The notes under the pieces are model-generated. The model saw only the letters and a program-made list of their open reading frames with translations, did not search any database and had not been told where the DNA came from. Shown one piece after another: positions 24,214-32,864 of a stretch of DNA of 64,000 nt; positions within the stretch are counted from its first letter, which is position 1, and every line of letters begins with the position of its first letter. The position numbers were made by a program, and so were the translations under genes. This DNA comes from Nocardia sp. (lineage in GTDB: Bacteria; Actinomycetota; Actinomycetes; Mycobacteriales; Mycobacteriaceae): NCBI RefSeq assembly GCF_025465275.1, contig NZ_JAODNK010000051.1, positions 99,657-163,656 on the forward strand, in the 5' to 3' direction.

Positions 24214-25227
24214 GTGACGACGATGTCCCCGACCGCGACCCACGTCGATGACCCCGTAGTTGCCGAAGCTCTCGAATACGCGCAGAAGCTGCTGCTGCTT
24301 TCCGAGGGATCGGTCAACAAGAGCTTCGATCCGTACGAGGATATCGACTGGGAGAACCCGGACTTCGATCCGAACGCGAAGCCCGAACGCTGGATTCTGC
24401 CCGCCTCCGCCGACACCATCGGCCGCCACCCCTGGTATCTCGCCCTCTCCGAGGAGCAGAAGATCGAGGTCGGCAAGTACCGCCAGGCCAATGTCGCCAA
24501 GGTCGGCCTGCAGTTCGAGTCCATTCTGATCAGCGGCATGGTGAACCACACCTTCGGCCTCGCGAACGGTGATCCGGAATTCCGGTACTGCACGCACGAG
24601 ATGTCCGAAGAGCTGAACCACACCCTGATGTTCCAGGAGATGGTGAACCGCATCGGCGCCGACGTGCCCGGTATGGGCCCGCTGGTGCGGCAGTTCCGTC
24701 AGGTCGCCGTACCCGTCGCGGTGCTGTTCCCGAACCTGTTCTTCATGGCCGTGCTCGCCGGCGAGGAGCCGATCGACCACATCCAGAAGCAGATCCTGCG
24801 TTCGGGCGAGGAGGTGCACCCGATCATGCGCGGCGTCATGGCGATTCATGTCGCGGAGGAGGCACGCCACATCTCGTTCGCGCACGAATTCCTCAAGCGC
24901 CATGTGCCGGAGAAGAATCTGCCCAGCCGGGTGGTGCTCTCGATCGCCATGCCGATCGTCATGTTCATCCTGGGGCGTTCCATCGTGACACCGCCCAAGG
25001 CGTTCTTCGACGAGTTCGATGTGCCCGAGCAGGTGCGCAAGGAGCTGTTCTACGGCTCCAAGGACGCCAAGCAGGTCTTCAGTGATTACTTCATCGATGT
25101 ACGCGCGCTGGCCAACGAGATCGGTCTGATGAACCCGATTTCGAAGCGGGTGTGGAAGCTGCTCGGCATTGCCGGCGCTGCCTCCCGTTACCGCTCGGAG
25201 CCGAACCGCTCCAGCAAAGCCGCCTGA
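24214..25227 (+). CDS. AurF-type diiron oxygenase (Rv0885-like)
   Basis: This 337-residue all-helical protein is of the p-aminobenzoate N-oxygenase AurF family. Iron-binding E-x-x-H motifs are visible in CTHEMSEELNHTLMFQEM and AIHVAEEARHISFAHEF, with a further Glu in VGLQFESILISG. AurF-like enzymes use two irons and O2; the substrate here is unknown. It is followed 16 bases later by a ferredoxin-fused reductase that could deliver electrons, the same pair as Rv0885-fprB in M. tuberculosis. The start could be GTG 24214 or ATG 24223; both have Shine-Dalgarno sequence. Confidence 0.85.
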   Translation: MTTMSPTATHVDDPVVAEALEYAQKLLLLSEGSVNKSFDPYEDIDWENPDFDPNAKPERWILPASADTIGRHPWYLALSEEQKIEVGKYRQANVAKVGLQFESILISGMVNHTFGLANGDPEFRYCTHEMSEELNHTLMFQEMVNRIGADVPGMGPLVRQFRQVAVPVAVLFPNLFFMAVLAGEEPIDHIQKQILRSGEEVHPIMRGVMAIHVAEEARHISFAHEFLKRHVPEKNLPSRVVLSIAMPIVMFILGRSIVTPPKAFFDEFDVPEQVRKELFYGSKDAKQVFSDYFIDVRALANEIGLMNPISKRVWKLLGIAGAASRYRSEPNRSSKAA

Positions 25228-25243
25228 GGACAGGGGACGTACA

Positions 25244-26830
25244 GTGCCGTACGTAGTCACCCAATCATGTTGCAGCGACGCGTCTTGCGTGTACGCCTGC
25301 CCGGTCAACTGCATCCATCCCACGCCCGATGAGCCGGATTTCCGGACGGCGGAGATGCTGTACGTCGACCCGCAGGCGTGCGTGGACTGCGGTGCGTGTG
25401 CGACTGCCTGCCCGGTGGACGCCATCACCTCGACGAAGAAGCTGACCGATGCGCAGCTGCCCTTTATCGAGATCAATGCCGACTTCTACCGCGAGGAGCG
25501 GCCGCGGCCGCTGCTGGCGCAGCCGATTCCGGCGGCGGAGGTCAAGCCCGGGCGGGAGCCGCTGCGGGTGGCGATCGTCGGATCCGGTCCGTCGGCCATG
25601 TACGCGGCCGATGAACTGCTGACCCAGCACGGCGTTTCGGTGACCGTCTTCGACCGGCTGGCCACGCCGTACGGTCTGGCCCGCTTCGGTGTCGCGCCGG
25701 ATCACACCGGCACGCGGCAGGTCGGCAAGCTGTTCGATGTGATCTCCGCGCAGGACGGCTTCGGGTCGTATCTGAATGTGAATGTCGGGGAACATATTTC
25801 GCACGACGAGCTGCTGGCGCATCATCACGCGGTGATCTACGCCGTCGGTGCGTCGAGCGATCGCAAGCTCGGCATCGCGGGGGAGGGGCTGCCTGGCAGT
25901 GTCTCCGCCACCGAGTTCGTGGCCTGGTACAACGGGCATCCCGACCATGCCGGTCGGTACTTCGAGCTGTCGCAGCGGCGGGCCGTCATTGTCGGCAACG
26001 GCAATGTGGCGCTGGATGTGGCGCGCATTCTCACCACCGATCCGGAACTGCTGGTCGGTACGGATGTCGCGCCGCGCGTGCTGACCGCCCTGCGCCGCAG
26101 CAAGATCGAGGAAGTGGTTGTGCTCGGCCGGCGCGGGCCCGCCGAATCCGCCTTCACGGTGCCGGAATTCGTGGGTCTGCTCGGTGCCGATGTGGACATT
26201 GTGGTCGAAGGTGATATTCCGGAGACCGATGCGACGATGTCGCAGAAGGTCGAGCAGAAGCTGAAGCTGCTGCGCGGGCTGGCCGATCGCCCTGTCGGAG
26301 CACGCAAGCGGATCATCTTCCGATTCCTGTCCTCGCCCACCGCCTTCGCGGGTGTGGACCATGTGACCGGTGTCGAGGTGGTGCGCAATACGCTCGTCAC
26401 CGGCGCCGACGGTGTGGTGCGGGCCGAATCCACCGCGGAGACCGACCTTTTGGAGACCGGCCTGGTGCTCACCTCCGTCGGTTACCGCGGGGTGCCGCTG
26501 ACCGGGCTGCCTTTCGACGAGCGGGCCAGTGTGATCCCGAACCTCGACGGGCGGGTGCTGGAGGCCGCCGGTGGTTCGGTGGTGCCGGGCGCGTATGTGA
26601 CCGGCTGGATCAAGCGTGGGCCGACCGGGTTCATCGGCACCAACAAGTCCTGTGCGCAGGAGACGGTGCGGCAGCTGGTCGACGACTTCAATGCGGGCCG
26701 GTTGGGCGAACCGGGCCGGGGCGCACATGATTTCGACCGACTGGTCGGTGCGCGTCAGCCGCATGCCATTCGCGGCGGTGCGGTGAACAAGCCGCGGCGA
26801 CGGCTGCCGCTGCTGGTGCGCAGCCGCTAG
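25244..26830 (+). CDS. fprB: FprB-type ferredoxin/ferredoxin-NADP+ reductase
   Basis: This 528-residue fusion starts with a 7Fe/8Fe ferredoxin (SCCSDASCVYACPVNC and CVDCGACATACPVDAI, residues about 5-55). An adrenodoxin-reductase-like domain follows: FAD loop VAIVGSGPSAMYAADELL, NADP loop AVIVGNGNVALDVARIL with GRRGPAESAFT, and the terminal GWIKRGPTGFIGTNKSCAQETV. It transfers electrons from NADPH to its own iron-sulfur clusters and onward, probably to the diiron oxygenase encoded just upstream. GTG 25244 follows AGGGGA. Confidence 0.92.
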   Translation: MPYVVTQSCCSDASCVYACPVNCIHPTPDEPDFRTAEMLYVDPQACVDCGACATACPVDAITSTKKLTDAQLPFIEINADFYREERPRPLLAQPIPAAEVKPGREPLRVAIVGSGPSAMYAADELLTQHGVSVTVFDRLATPYGLARFGVAPDHTGTRQVGKLFDVISAQDGFGSYLNVNVGEHISHDELLAHHHAVIYAVGASSDRKLGIAGEGLPGSVSATEFVAWYNGHPDHAGRYFELSQRRAVIVGNGNVALDVARILTTDPELLVGTDVAPRVLTALRRSKIEEVVVLGRRGPAESAFTVPEFVGLLGADVDIVVEGDIPETDATMSQKVEQKLKLLRGLADRPVGARKRIIFRFLSSPTAFAGVDHVTGVEVVRNTLVTGADGVVRAESTAETDLLETGLVLTSVGYRGVPLTGLPFDERASVIPNLDGRVLEAAGGSVVPGAYVTGWIKRGPTGFIGTNKSCAQETVRQLVDDFNAGRLGEPGRGAHDFDRLVGARQPHAIRGGAVNKPRRRLPLLVRSR

Positions 26831-26847
26831 CGCGCAGTAACCAACAG

Positions 26848-26889
26848 ACCGCCCCGTATGACCTCAGGTCGTACGGGGCGGTTTTTTTC
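26848..26889 (+). terminator. Strong intrinsic terminator after fprB
   Basis: Arms ACCGCCCCGTA and TACGGGGCGGT extend inward through GACC/GGTC to a three-base loop, followed by seven T residues. It is the clearest terminator in the window. Confidence 0.9.
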
Positions 26890-27105
26890 TTTGTATACGG
26901 ATTGTGTTGTGTGAGTTGTAATGCTGCGTTTGTCCAGTACGACATGTCTGGTAGTAGGAACGATTTGACTCTGAATCACGGCCGATGAGGCGCTGCGGGT
27001 GGGGAACTCAGCAGCAGCAACCGACCAGTGATCGGCAATCTGCGCATTCAAACTGACGTTGCGGTTTTCTTTTCCGGACACTTATCAGCGACCGGTTGGT
27101 ATGAA

Positions 27106-27315
27106 TTAGCCGTTCGCTGGTCTGTAGCCACAAGGCGCCTGTTTCTCAACTCTCTTGGTGTCCAGTTCGATTCGATCTTGATGCATAACTTGCCTGACCA
27201 GTAGATTCGCCAACTTCGCTACTGGACGCGAAATCTTTTCTCCGGATTCGATATTCACATCCGGCATGTGCCAGTTAACCTGAACCAGCTGTTTGGTAAA
27301 CGACCGCGTCCACAT
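27106..27315 (-). CDS. Possible 69-residue protein in an atypical low-GC stretch
   Basis: From ATG 27315 the product reads MWTRSFTKQLVQVNWHMPDV and continues with ISRPVAKLANLLVRQVMHQD, a balanced composition unlike the Arg/Pro-rich antisense shadows around it. Base composition from about 26890 to 27364 is visibly lower in GC than the neighbours. No ribosome site or known domain is seen, and the 475-base gap holds no other convincing gene. It could be a remnant of acquired DNA. Confidence 0.3.
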   Translation of the reverse strand: MWTRSFTKQLVQVNWHMPDVNIESGEKISRPVAKLANLLVRQVMHQDRIELDTKRVEKQAPCGYRPANG

Positions 27316-27364
27316 GGTTGGTACGCCTGTGAGGCCGTGGTCTCGGTGCGTTGACGGGATAGCG

Positions 27365-29563
27365 ATGACTGTTGGATTTGGCATGAGCATCGGCACAGTG
27401 AACTCCGTATGGGCAACTGCGGCCGGTGGTTCGAACCGGCCCGCCGTTCGGGTTCGGCGGACCGCTGTGACGTTCGACAGCGCGGGCGGTGCACGTATCG
27501 GAGGCATTCCTCGCTTCGCCCCGGTGGTCACCGATTTCGCGGATCTCACCGCAGATCCGGACCCGGTGGTTATCGGCGGGCGTATCTGGTCACCGGCTGA
27601 TCTGATCGCGGCGGTGGTGAACGGATTCATCGAAACCAATGCGCCCGAAGCGCCGGCGGTGACGACCTATCCCGCCTGCTACACCGATAAGCATGTGACG
27701 CGGCTGCGCCGGGCGCTGGACTGGTCGGGCGCCGCGGACGTCATGCTCATGCCGGAATCCGTTGCGGCCGTGGAATGGCTGGACAACGAGTACGGCATCT
27801 CGAGTTCCGGCATCACCCTCGTCTACGACCTGGGCGGCAACTGTCTCGATGTCTCGGTGGTGCGCACCGAGGCCGATCGTGAGGAACGCGGCATTCTCGG
27901 GTACGCCGAACGCTCCTACGACTACGGCGGCCGGCCGCTCGGTGCGCTGCTGGCGCGGTACGCCCGCAGTATCGCGCCCGATGCGGCGCAGCCGGTGTCG
28001 GCGGTGGTCTCGGCCTCCGATACGAATCGGTTGCGCAGCTGGCACATTCGCAATTCGCTACGGGTGGTGCGGGCCTGTGTGCACCAGACCGGGCTGGCCA
28101 TGGAGGATGTCGACCGGGTGCTGCTCATCGGCGGCGCGTCCCGGCCGATCGAGGTGGCGCGGGTGCTCGCCGATCTGGGGCGGCCCGTCATCATGTCGCC
28201 CGATCCGGCGCATACCGTGGCGGTAGGTGCGGCCATCGCGGCCTTCCGGAGCGTCGATACCGGCTCCGCCATCGGCAGGTACGCGCCGCGGGCGGCGGTA
28301 TTCTCCGGCGCCGCAGTCGCTTCCGCGCTCGCCATGTCGGCTGCCACCGTGCTCGGCGGGCCCGTGGCCGGACCGCCCACGCTGCAGGCGGCCCCCGGCA
28401 CCGACGCGGGCGGTGCGGCGCTCGGTGCGGGCGATGTCCTGCTCCTCGAAGACGCCACCCCCGCTCCCGACGGTATGGTCCGCGTGCATCGTGTGGTTAC
28501 TGCGGCCGTTATCACCAGCTACGGTCCGATGCCGGCCACCGTCACCCAGAACTGGACCGCGGGCCATCCCGTGGACACCGGTCCCGGCGGCCACTGCGAA
28601 ACCCGCGTGGTGGAAGACGTTCCCACGTACGCGAACCCGGCTCAATTCATCAATCCACTGCCCTTCGCCTCACCCTTCTTGCTGGGCACCTACCCGGGGC
28701 AGATCCCCTCCGTCAGCCTGCCCCGGACCCTCCCCGGGCCACCTGCGCAGCCCGGCAACAGTGCACCTCAGCCCGGTCAGTCCGCACCGGGTGCGCCCGG
28801 AACCGCGCCTGGTGGAACGGATTCCGGCGGAACCGCCCCGGCGAGCCCTGGCACAACAATCGGCGGCGGCACCACTACCGGTGGCACCGGTGGCGAAACC
28901 TCGCCTGGTGGAACAACTTCCGGTGCTGGCGGGACGACCGGCGGTGGCACAACTGCAGGCGGTGGAACGACCACGGGCGGTACCACCACGGGTGGCACGA
29001 CCACCGGTGGTTCGACCACGGGCGGAACAACTTCCGGAGCGTCTACCGGCGGAGGAACCACCGGTGGCTCTACGACCGGTGGTGGAACGACTGGCGGCTC
29101 TACGACCGGTGGCGGAACCACGGGCGGCTCTACGACCGGCGGTGGAACGACTGGCGGCTCTACGACCGGCGGTGGAACGACTGGTGGCTCCACAACCGGC
29201 GGTGGAACGACTTCCGGCGGTGGTGCCACAACAGGGGGTGGCACCACGGGTGGCGGCTCGACCACCGGAGGCGGGACCAGCGGCGGTTCGACATCCGGCG
29301 GCTCCACCACGGGTGGCGGAACAACCGGCGGCGGAACAACTTCCGGTGGCGGCGCGACGGGCGGTGGCACAACTTCCGGTGGCGGTACGAGCGCCGGTGG
29401 TGGTGGCGCCACGTCCGGCGGTGGCATGGGTGGTGGCGGTGCGACCGGCGGTGGCGGCGGTGGCGCTGCCCACGGCGGCGGAACTGGTGGCGGCGCTGGT
29501 GGCGGTGGCGCCGGCGGCGGCGGAGGTCACGGTGGTGGTGGAGGCGGTGGCGGCCATCGCTAG
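27365..29563 (+). CDS. Hsp70-like ATPase with membrane segment and Gly/Thr repeat tail
   Basis: This 732-residue protein begins with an Hsp70/actin ATPase domain (residues 1-300) with GMSIGTVNS, LVYDLGGNCLDVSVVR, DYGGRPLGALLARY and VLLIGGASRPIEVARVL. A single hydrophobic segment (about 310-335, FSGAAVASALAMSAATVLGG) follows. About 140 residues of mixed sequence then lead to a Gly/Thr/Ser-rich tail (about 475-732) with GGGTTGGSTT decapeptides. The layout suggests a cytosolic ATPase joined through the membrane to an extracytoplasmic flexible tail. It is paralogous to the protein at 23013-24071. Function unknown. ATG 27365 keeps the same N-terminus as the paralogue. Confidence 0.82.
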   Translation: MTVGFGMSIGTVNSVWATAAGGSNRPAVRVRRTAVTFDSAGGARIGGIPRFAPVVTDFADLTADPDPVVIGGRIWSPADLIAAVVNGFIETNAPEAPAVTTYPACYTDKHVTRLRRALDWSGAADVMLMPESVAAVEWLDNEYGISSSGITLVYDLGGNCLDVSVVRTEADREERGILGYAERSYDYGGRPLGALLARYARSIAPDAAQPVSAVVSASDTNRLRSWHIRNSLRVVRACVHQTGLAMEDVDRVLLIGGASRPIEVARVLADLGRPVIMSPDPAHTVAVGAAIAAFRSVDTGSAIGRYAPRAAVFSGAAVASALAMSAATVLGGPVAGPPTLQAAPGTDAGGAALGAGDVLLLEDATPAPDGMVRVHRVVTAAVITSYGPMPATVTQNWTAGHPVDTGPGGHCETRVVEDVPTYANPAQFINPLPFASPFLLGTYPGQIPSVSLPRTLPGPPAQPGNSAPQPGQSAPGAPGTAPGGTDSGGTAPASPGTTIGGGTTTGGTGGETSPGGTTSGAGGTTGGGTTAGGGTTTGGTTTGGTTTGGSTTGGTTSGASTGGGTTGGSTTGGGTTGGSTTGGGTTGGSTTGGGTTGGSTTGGGTTGGSTTGGGTTSGGGATTGGGTTGGGSTTGGGTSGGSTSGGSTTGGGTTGGGTTSGGGATGGGTTSGGGTSAGGGGATSGGGMGGGGATGGGGGGAAHGGGTGGGAGGGGAGGGGGHGGGGGGGGHR
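29063..29212 (+). repeat. Five 30-bp in-frame tandem repeats (GGSTTGGGTT)
   Basis: Units start at 29063, 29093, 29123, 29153 and 29183, each ten codons with mainly third-position differences. They form the core of the Gly/Thr tail of the Hsp70-like protein; looser Gly-rich sequence continues to 29563. Confidence 0.9.
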
Positions 29564-29697
29564 CCGGCTGGGACACGTGGCATCGTGCGGCGGCGGAGGC
29601 TCCTGGTCGGGACTCGGTGCAAAACGAGCGGACCCGAGCGATTACGCGTCACGACGTCGAATGCAACTGCTGTGCGTCAGAGGCCAGCTACCCGCGC

Positions 29698-29820
29698 CGA
29701 GCACCCGTTCGGGCCGGGCGGAGCCGTGATGGCCGGACTCGCGTCGAGCACCTGTTCGGGCCGGGCGGAGCCGTGATGGCCGGACTCGCGTCGAGTACAT
29801 CTTCCGGCCGGGCTCGGCCT
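29698..29820. repeat. 47-bp intergenic tandem repeat, about 2.6 copies
   Basis: Units start at 29698, 29745 and 29792, sharing TTCGGGCCGGGCGGAGCCG and GATGGCCGGACTCGCGT. The first two differ at one position; the third is partial and diverged. The gap 29564-29969 holds no convincing gene. Confidence 0.85.
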
Positions 29821-29969
29821 TGACCGCCACTGGCTTCACTTGCACAGTGCCCCAATAAAAGACGGCGACGCGGGTGGGTGTGGAACCCCTCGAACCCCCA
29901 CCCCGGCGTCGAACGGACCGGCCCACCCCGCGCTCAGTGCCCAGGCGCAGGGTGGGCCAGGTCCTTTCC

Positions 29970-30734
29970 TCAGCGGGCGGTGAAGCCGCCGTCGGCGGCC
30001 AGGGCCGCGCCGGTGATGAAGCTGGCTTCGTCGCTGAGGAGGAAGGCGCAGAAGGCGGCGATCTCCTCGGGCTGGGCGATGCGCCCCATCGGGTGCAGGG
30101 CGGCGACCATGGCTTCGCCCTCGGGGGTGGATCCCATGGAATTGCGGTAGGCGGGGGTGTCTACCGCGCCGGACACCAGGGCGTTGACTCGGATGTTCTG
30201 ATCGGCGGTTTCCAGGGCTACGGCGCGGGTGAGGCCGATGACGCCGTGCTTGGCCGACACGTAGGGCGCCACCGAACCCATGCCGACCACGCCCAGATTG
30301 GACGCGTTGTTGAGGATCGCGCCCCCGCCGGTGGCCGCCAGTGCCGGAACCTGGTGATGCAGGCCGTAGTAGACGGCGGTGAGGTTGAGCTCCAGGTCGG
30401 CGCGCCAGCCCGCCTCGTCGATATCCTGCACGGGGCCGAAGACATTGATCGCGCCGGCATTGTTGAAAGCGGCGTCCAGGCGGCCGAATTCGTGCACGGC
30501 GGCCGCGGTCAGGCGTGCCACGTCGGACTCCACGGTGACATCGGTCGGCACGAACAGTGCGCGCCCGCCGGCGGCGCGGATATCCTCGGCGGCCCGGTCA
30601 CCGGCCTCCTTGCCGCGCGCGCCGAGCACCACCGCGCCACCCTCGGCGGCGATCCGATGTGCCACTGCCGCACCGACTCCCGAGGTGGCCCCGGTGATCA
30701 GCACGACCTTCGACGCGAATCGGTTACCCATCAT
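29970..30734 (-). CDS. Short-chain dehydrogenase/reductase
   Basis: This 254-residue classical SDR has the cofactor loop TGATSGVGAAVA, NNAG at the end of strand 4, catalytic Ser in NNASNLG, and YVSAK with catalytic Tyr and Lys. The C-terminal NALVSGAVDTPAY and ITGAALAADGGFTAR blocks are standard. Lack of an acidic residue directly after strand 2 (LGARGKEA) hints at NADP preference. ATG 30734 has AAGGGG seven bases upstream. It is a single gene; the inverted repeat at 30760-30788 just upstream may control it. Confidence 0.9.
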   Translation of the reverse strand: MMGNRFASKVVLITGATSGVGAAVAHRIAAEGGAVVLGARGKEAGDRAAEDIRAAGGRALFVPTDVTVESDVARLTAAAVHEFGRLDAAFNNAGAINVFGPVQDIDEAGWRADLELNLTAVYYGLHHQVPALAATGGGAILNNASNLGVVGMGSVAPYVSAKHGVIGLTRAVALETADQNIRVNALVSGAVDTPAYRNSMGSTPEGEAMVAALHPMGRIAQPEEIAAFCAFLLSDEASFITGAALAADGGFTAR

Positions 30735-30759
30735 GACCATTCCCCTTGCCTGTGAACTG

Positions 30760-30788
30760 CTTTCGTTGACATGTCTAGTAAACGAAAG
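30760..30788. promoter_or_regulatory. Inverted repeat upstream of the SDR gene
   Basis: CTTTCGTT (30760-30767) and AACGAAAG (30781-30788) form a perfect 8-bp inverted repeat with 13 bases between, starting 26 bases before the SDR start. It may be a regulator binding site. No regulator gene is adjacent. Confidence 0.45.
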
Positions 30789-30848
30789 GTTCAAGGCCGG
30801 GGCTGGCGGAAATCAGACGTTGAGTTGATGTGTCATGTAAATCGGAAG

Positions 30849-31496
30849 TCAGACCGGCGCAATCAGATCGGCCAGTGCGTCCAAGCTGTCCACGACAATG
30901 CTGTACGCACTCTGCGGCAGCTCCGCGTGCAGGTAGCCCCAGGGTCCGCGGCGAATCAGTACCGGGATCATGCCCGCACCGCTCGCGGGCAGCACGTCGT
31001 TGTCCACCCGGTCGCCCACGTAGCAGATCTCGCCGGCCCCGACGCCCGCCACCTCGGCGACCTTCAGGAAGAACTTGGGATCGGGCTTCTCCAGATCCCA
31101 CTCCGCCGAGGTGTAGATCGCGTCCACGGGCAGCTTCATTTTCTCCAGCGCCGATTTGGCCTGCGGTGGTTGATTGCCCGCGATGATCACCTTGAGCCCG
31201 CGCTCGCGCAGCCCGGCCAGGGCGCGCCGCACATCCGGATAGAGATCGTCGGCATCGAAATTGTTGCGCAGGCTTTCGGGTTCGTCCATGGCCCAGCTGA
31301 CCTGCTCCTTGTCCAGATCCACTCCGGGCAGCAGTAGTTCGAAGGCGTCGGTCAGCGGCCTGCCGGTCGCCGCCATGCCGCCGATCACCCCGAGCAGCGC
31401 GAAGCGGGGGATCCCGAGCCGATCGGCCCACCGGCTCCAGATCCGCGTCTCGTCGATCAGCGTCTCGCCCACATCGAACACCACAGCCTTGATCAT
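30849..31496 (-). CDS. HAD family hydrolase
   Basis: This 215-residue phosphatase-like protein has motif I FDVGETL (nucleophile Asp8), motif II around IIAGNQ, a Lys in LEKPDPKFF and motif IV YVGDRVDND. The DxGET variant replaces the common second Asp of DxDGT, as in several HAD subgroups. A helical cap lies between residues about 20 and 85. It is soluble and its substrate cannot be inferred. It stands alone, 115 bases from the SDR start. Confidence 0.88.
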   Translation of the reverse strand: MIKAVVFDVGETLIDETRIWSRWADRLGIPRFALLGVIGGMAATGRPLTDAFELLLPGVDLDKEQVSWAMDEPESLRNNFDADDLYPDVRRALAGLRERGLKVIIAGNQPPQAKSALEKMKLPVDAIYTSAEWDLEKPDPKFFLKVAEVAGVGAGEICYVGDRVDNDVLPASGAGMIPVLIRRGPWGYLHAELPQSAYSIVVDSLDALADLIAPV

Positions 31497-31603
31497 CGGC
31501 CCAGCCTATCGGGCGCCGCCGTGCCGGATGGCCGGGATCTCAGTGCTCCGCATTCACGAATCCGATACCGGTCGCGGCCCACCAGCAGATCTGCCCCGGC
31601 CCC

Positions 31604-31655
31604 CGCGCACGATCTCGCCACTCGCGCACGATCTCGTCGGCCGCGCACGAAATCG
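31604..31655. repeat. 19-bp intergenic tandem repeat, 2.7 copies
   Basis: CGCGCACGATCTCG recurs at 31604 and 31623, with a variant at 31642, an exact 19-base period. It lies in the 269-base gap 31497-31765, which holds nothing else recognisable. Confidence 0.75.
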
Positions 31656-31765
31656 AACGCTGTTTCCTGCGCGGCGAACAAGGTTGTGCGCGGCAGCTGC
31701 CTGGCCCGTTCCTCTCGGCGTGCAGGTTGTTCAGCCCTTCGGGGTGATCGGGGAGTGGGACCGGG

Positions 31766-32863
31766 TCAGGCTGTGAGCTTCAGTGGTAGTGCCGATGCGG
31801 TGGTATAGCGGTCCAGGATTACATCGGTCAGGAGCGGGTGGGCGCCGATGGTGCGGGCGTGCACGAGGTTCGGCGCGGCTGCTTCGAGCCGATCGGTGAG
31901 AAGTCCGGGGGCCAGGAACCAGGGGGCGACCAGGATGTGGTCCACGCTGCGCGCGCGGAGTGCCGAAACCGCTTCGGGCAGGCTGGGTTCGGTGGTGGCG
32001 AAGCATATTTCGGTGGGGAGGCCGGTGATTGCCGCCAGTCGCTGTGCGATCTGCGCGGTGCGCGCATTCGCCGCCGCCGAGGACGAGCCGACAGCGGCCA
32101 TAGCGATACCCAGTCGCGAACGAGCCGGGAGGCCTCGGCCCAACGAGGAGACGGCCAAGGCTTCCCGCGCTCGATCACGCAGGGCCGCAATCACTCGCGT
32201 ATCGGCCCCGAGCACATCGGCCTGCGTCAGCTGCATTCGCGGATGCCGGGCCCGCGCGGCGGCCAGCATCCCCGGCAGATCGATGCGGGCGTGAAAAGCG
32301 CTGCCCAGCAGCAGTGGAACCACCACCGCATGGGAATGACCATCGGCCGCAACGGCATCCACGACCTGATCCACCGAAGGTGCGTTCAGGTCCAGGAAGG
32401 CCAGCCGCACATCCAGATCCGGCCGCGCGGCAGCGAGCTGCTCCACGACGGCGTACATGGTCGCCGCCGAGCGCGGATCACGGCTGCCGTGCGCCACCGC
32501 AATCAGAGCCGGTCGCGTGCCGATGGTCCGGCCCGCCACGAGCTCCTGCGGTGTCGCCGCGCTGGCAGAAAGTCTCGCCGCTTTTGTGGAGCCCGCTGTG
32601 CTCTGCTCGGCCGTATACGTCGGGCGCGGCCGAATGTAGTTCTGTCGCACCGAGACCGGCGGTGCGGCCGCCCACCGCACAGATGCTCCAGGAAGCGGGT
32701 TCGCCGATTGCTCGGGTGGGCCGCTGGACCATGTGCCGGTGCTCGGGCGTTCGTCCGCCTTCGAGATCGCGGCGGCCGCGATCACGTCGGTCCGAATGTC
32801 CGCCTGCGGCGGCGCGACCGGCGGCGGGGCCGCCGGAACGGCGCCGCTGACAGGCGAATTCAT
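31766..32863 (-). CDS. Sirohydrochlorin ferrochelatase (CbiX-type) with long N-terminal extension
   Basis: The 365-residue product ends with two CbiX-like half domains: the first starts IAVAHGSRDPRSAATM with the metal-site His, the second covers GIAMAAVGSSSAAANARTAQ to LVAPWFLAPGLL. It should insert iron into sirohydrochlorin to make sirohaem for the sulfite reductase of the same operon. The first 110 residues are Pro/Ala/Ser-rich, apparently disordered and absent from typical homologues. ATG 32863 lies one base after the cysN stop; internal starts near the catalytic domain are possible. M. tuberculosis has a homologue (Rv2393) next to cysH. Confidence 0.85.
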   Translation of the reverse strand: MNSPVSGAVPAAPPPVAPPQADIRTDVIAAAAISKADERPSTGTWSSGPPEQSANPLPGASVRWAAAPPVSVRQNYIRPRPTYTAEQSTAGSTKAARLSASAATPQELVAGRTIGTRPALIAVAHGSRDPRSAATMYAVVEQLAAARPDLDVRLAFLDLNAPSVDQVVDAVAADGHSHAVVVPLLLGSAFHARIDLPGMLAAARARHPRMQLTQADVLGADTRVIAALRDRAREALAVSSLGRGLPARSRLGIAMAAVGSSSAAANARTAQIAQRLAAITGLPTEICFATTEPSLPEAVSALRARSVDHILVAPWFLAPGLLTDRLEAAAPNLVHARTIGAHPLLTDVILDRYTTASALPLKLTA

Positions 32864-32864
32864 C

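Noticed and set aside
26827..27081. 84-residue minus-strand frame after the low-GC stretch
   Set aside because: It runs through the fprB terminator hairpin and has no ribosome site or conserved feature.
28670..29557. Long minus-strand and alternate-frame ORFs rich in Pro/Val or Arg/Thr over the Gly-rich repeats
   Set aside because: They are by-products of the repeat DNA; only the plus frame joins an Hsp70 domain to the tail.
31493..31681. 62-residue frame between the HAD and chelatase genes
   Set aside because: Arg-rich, formed over the 19-bp repeats, no ribosome site.
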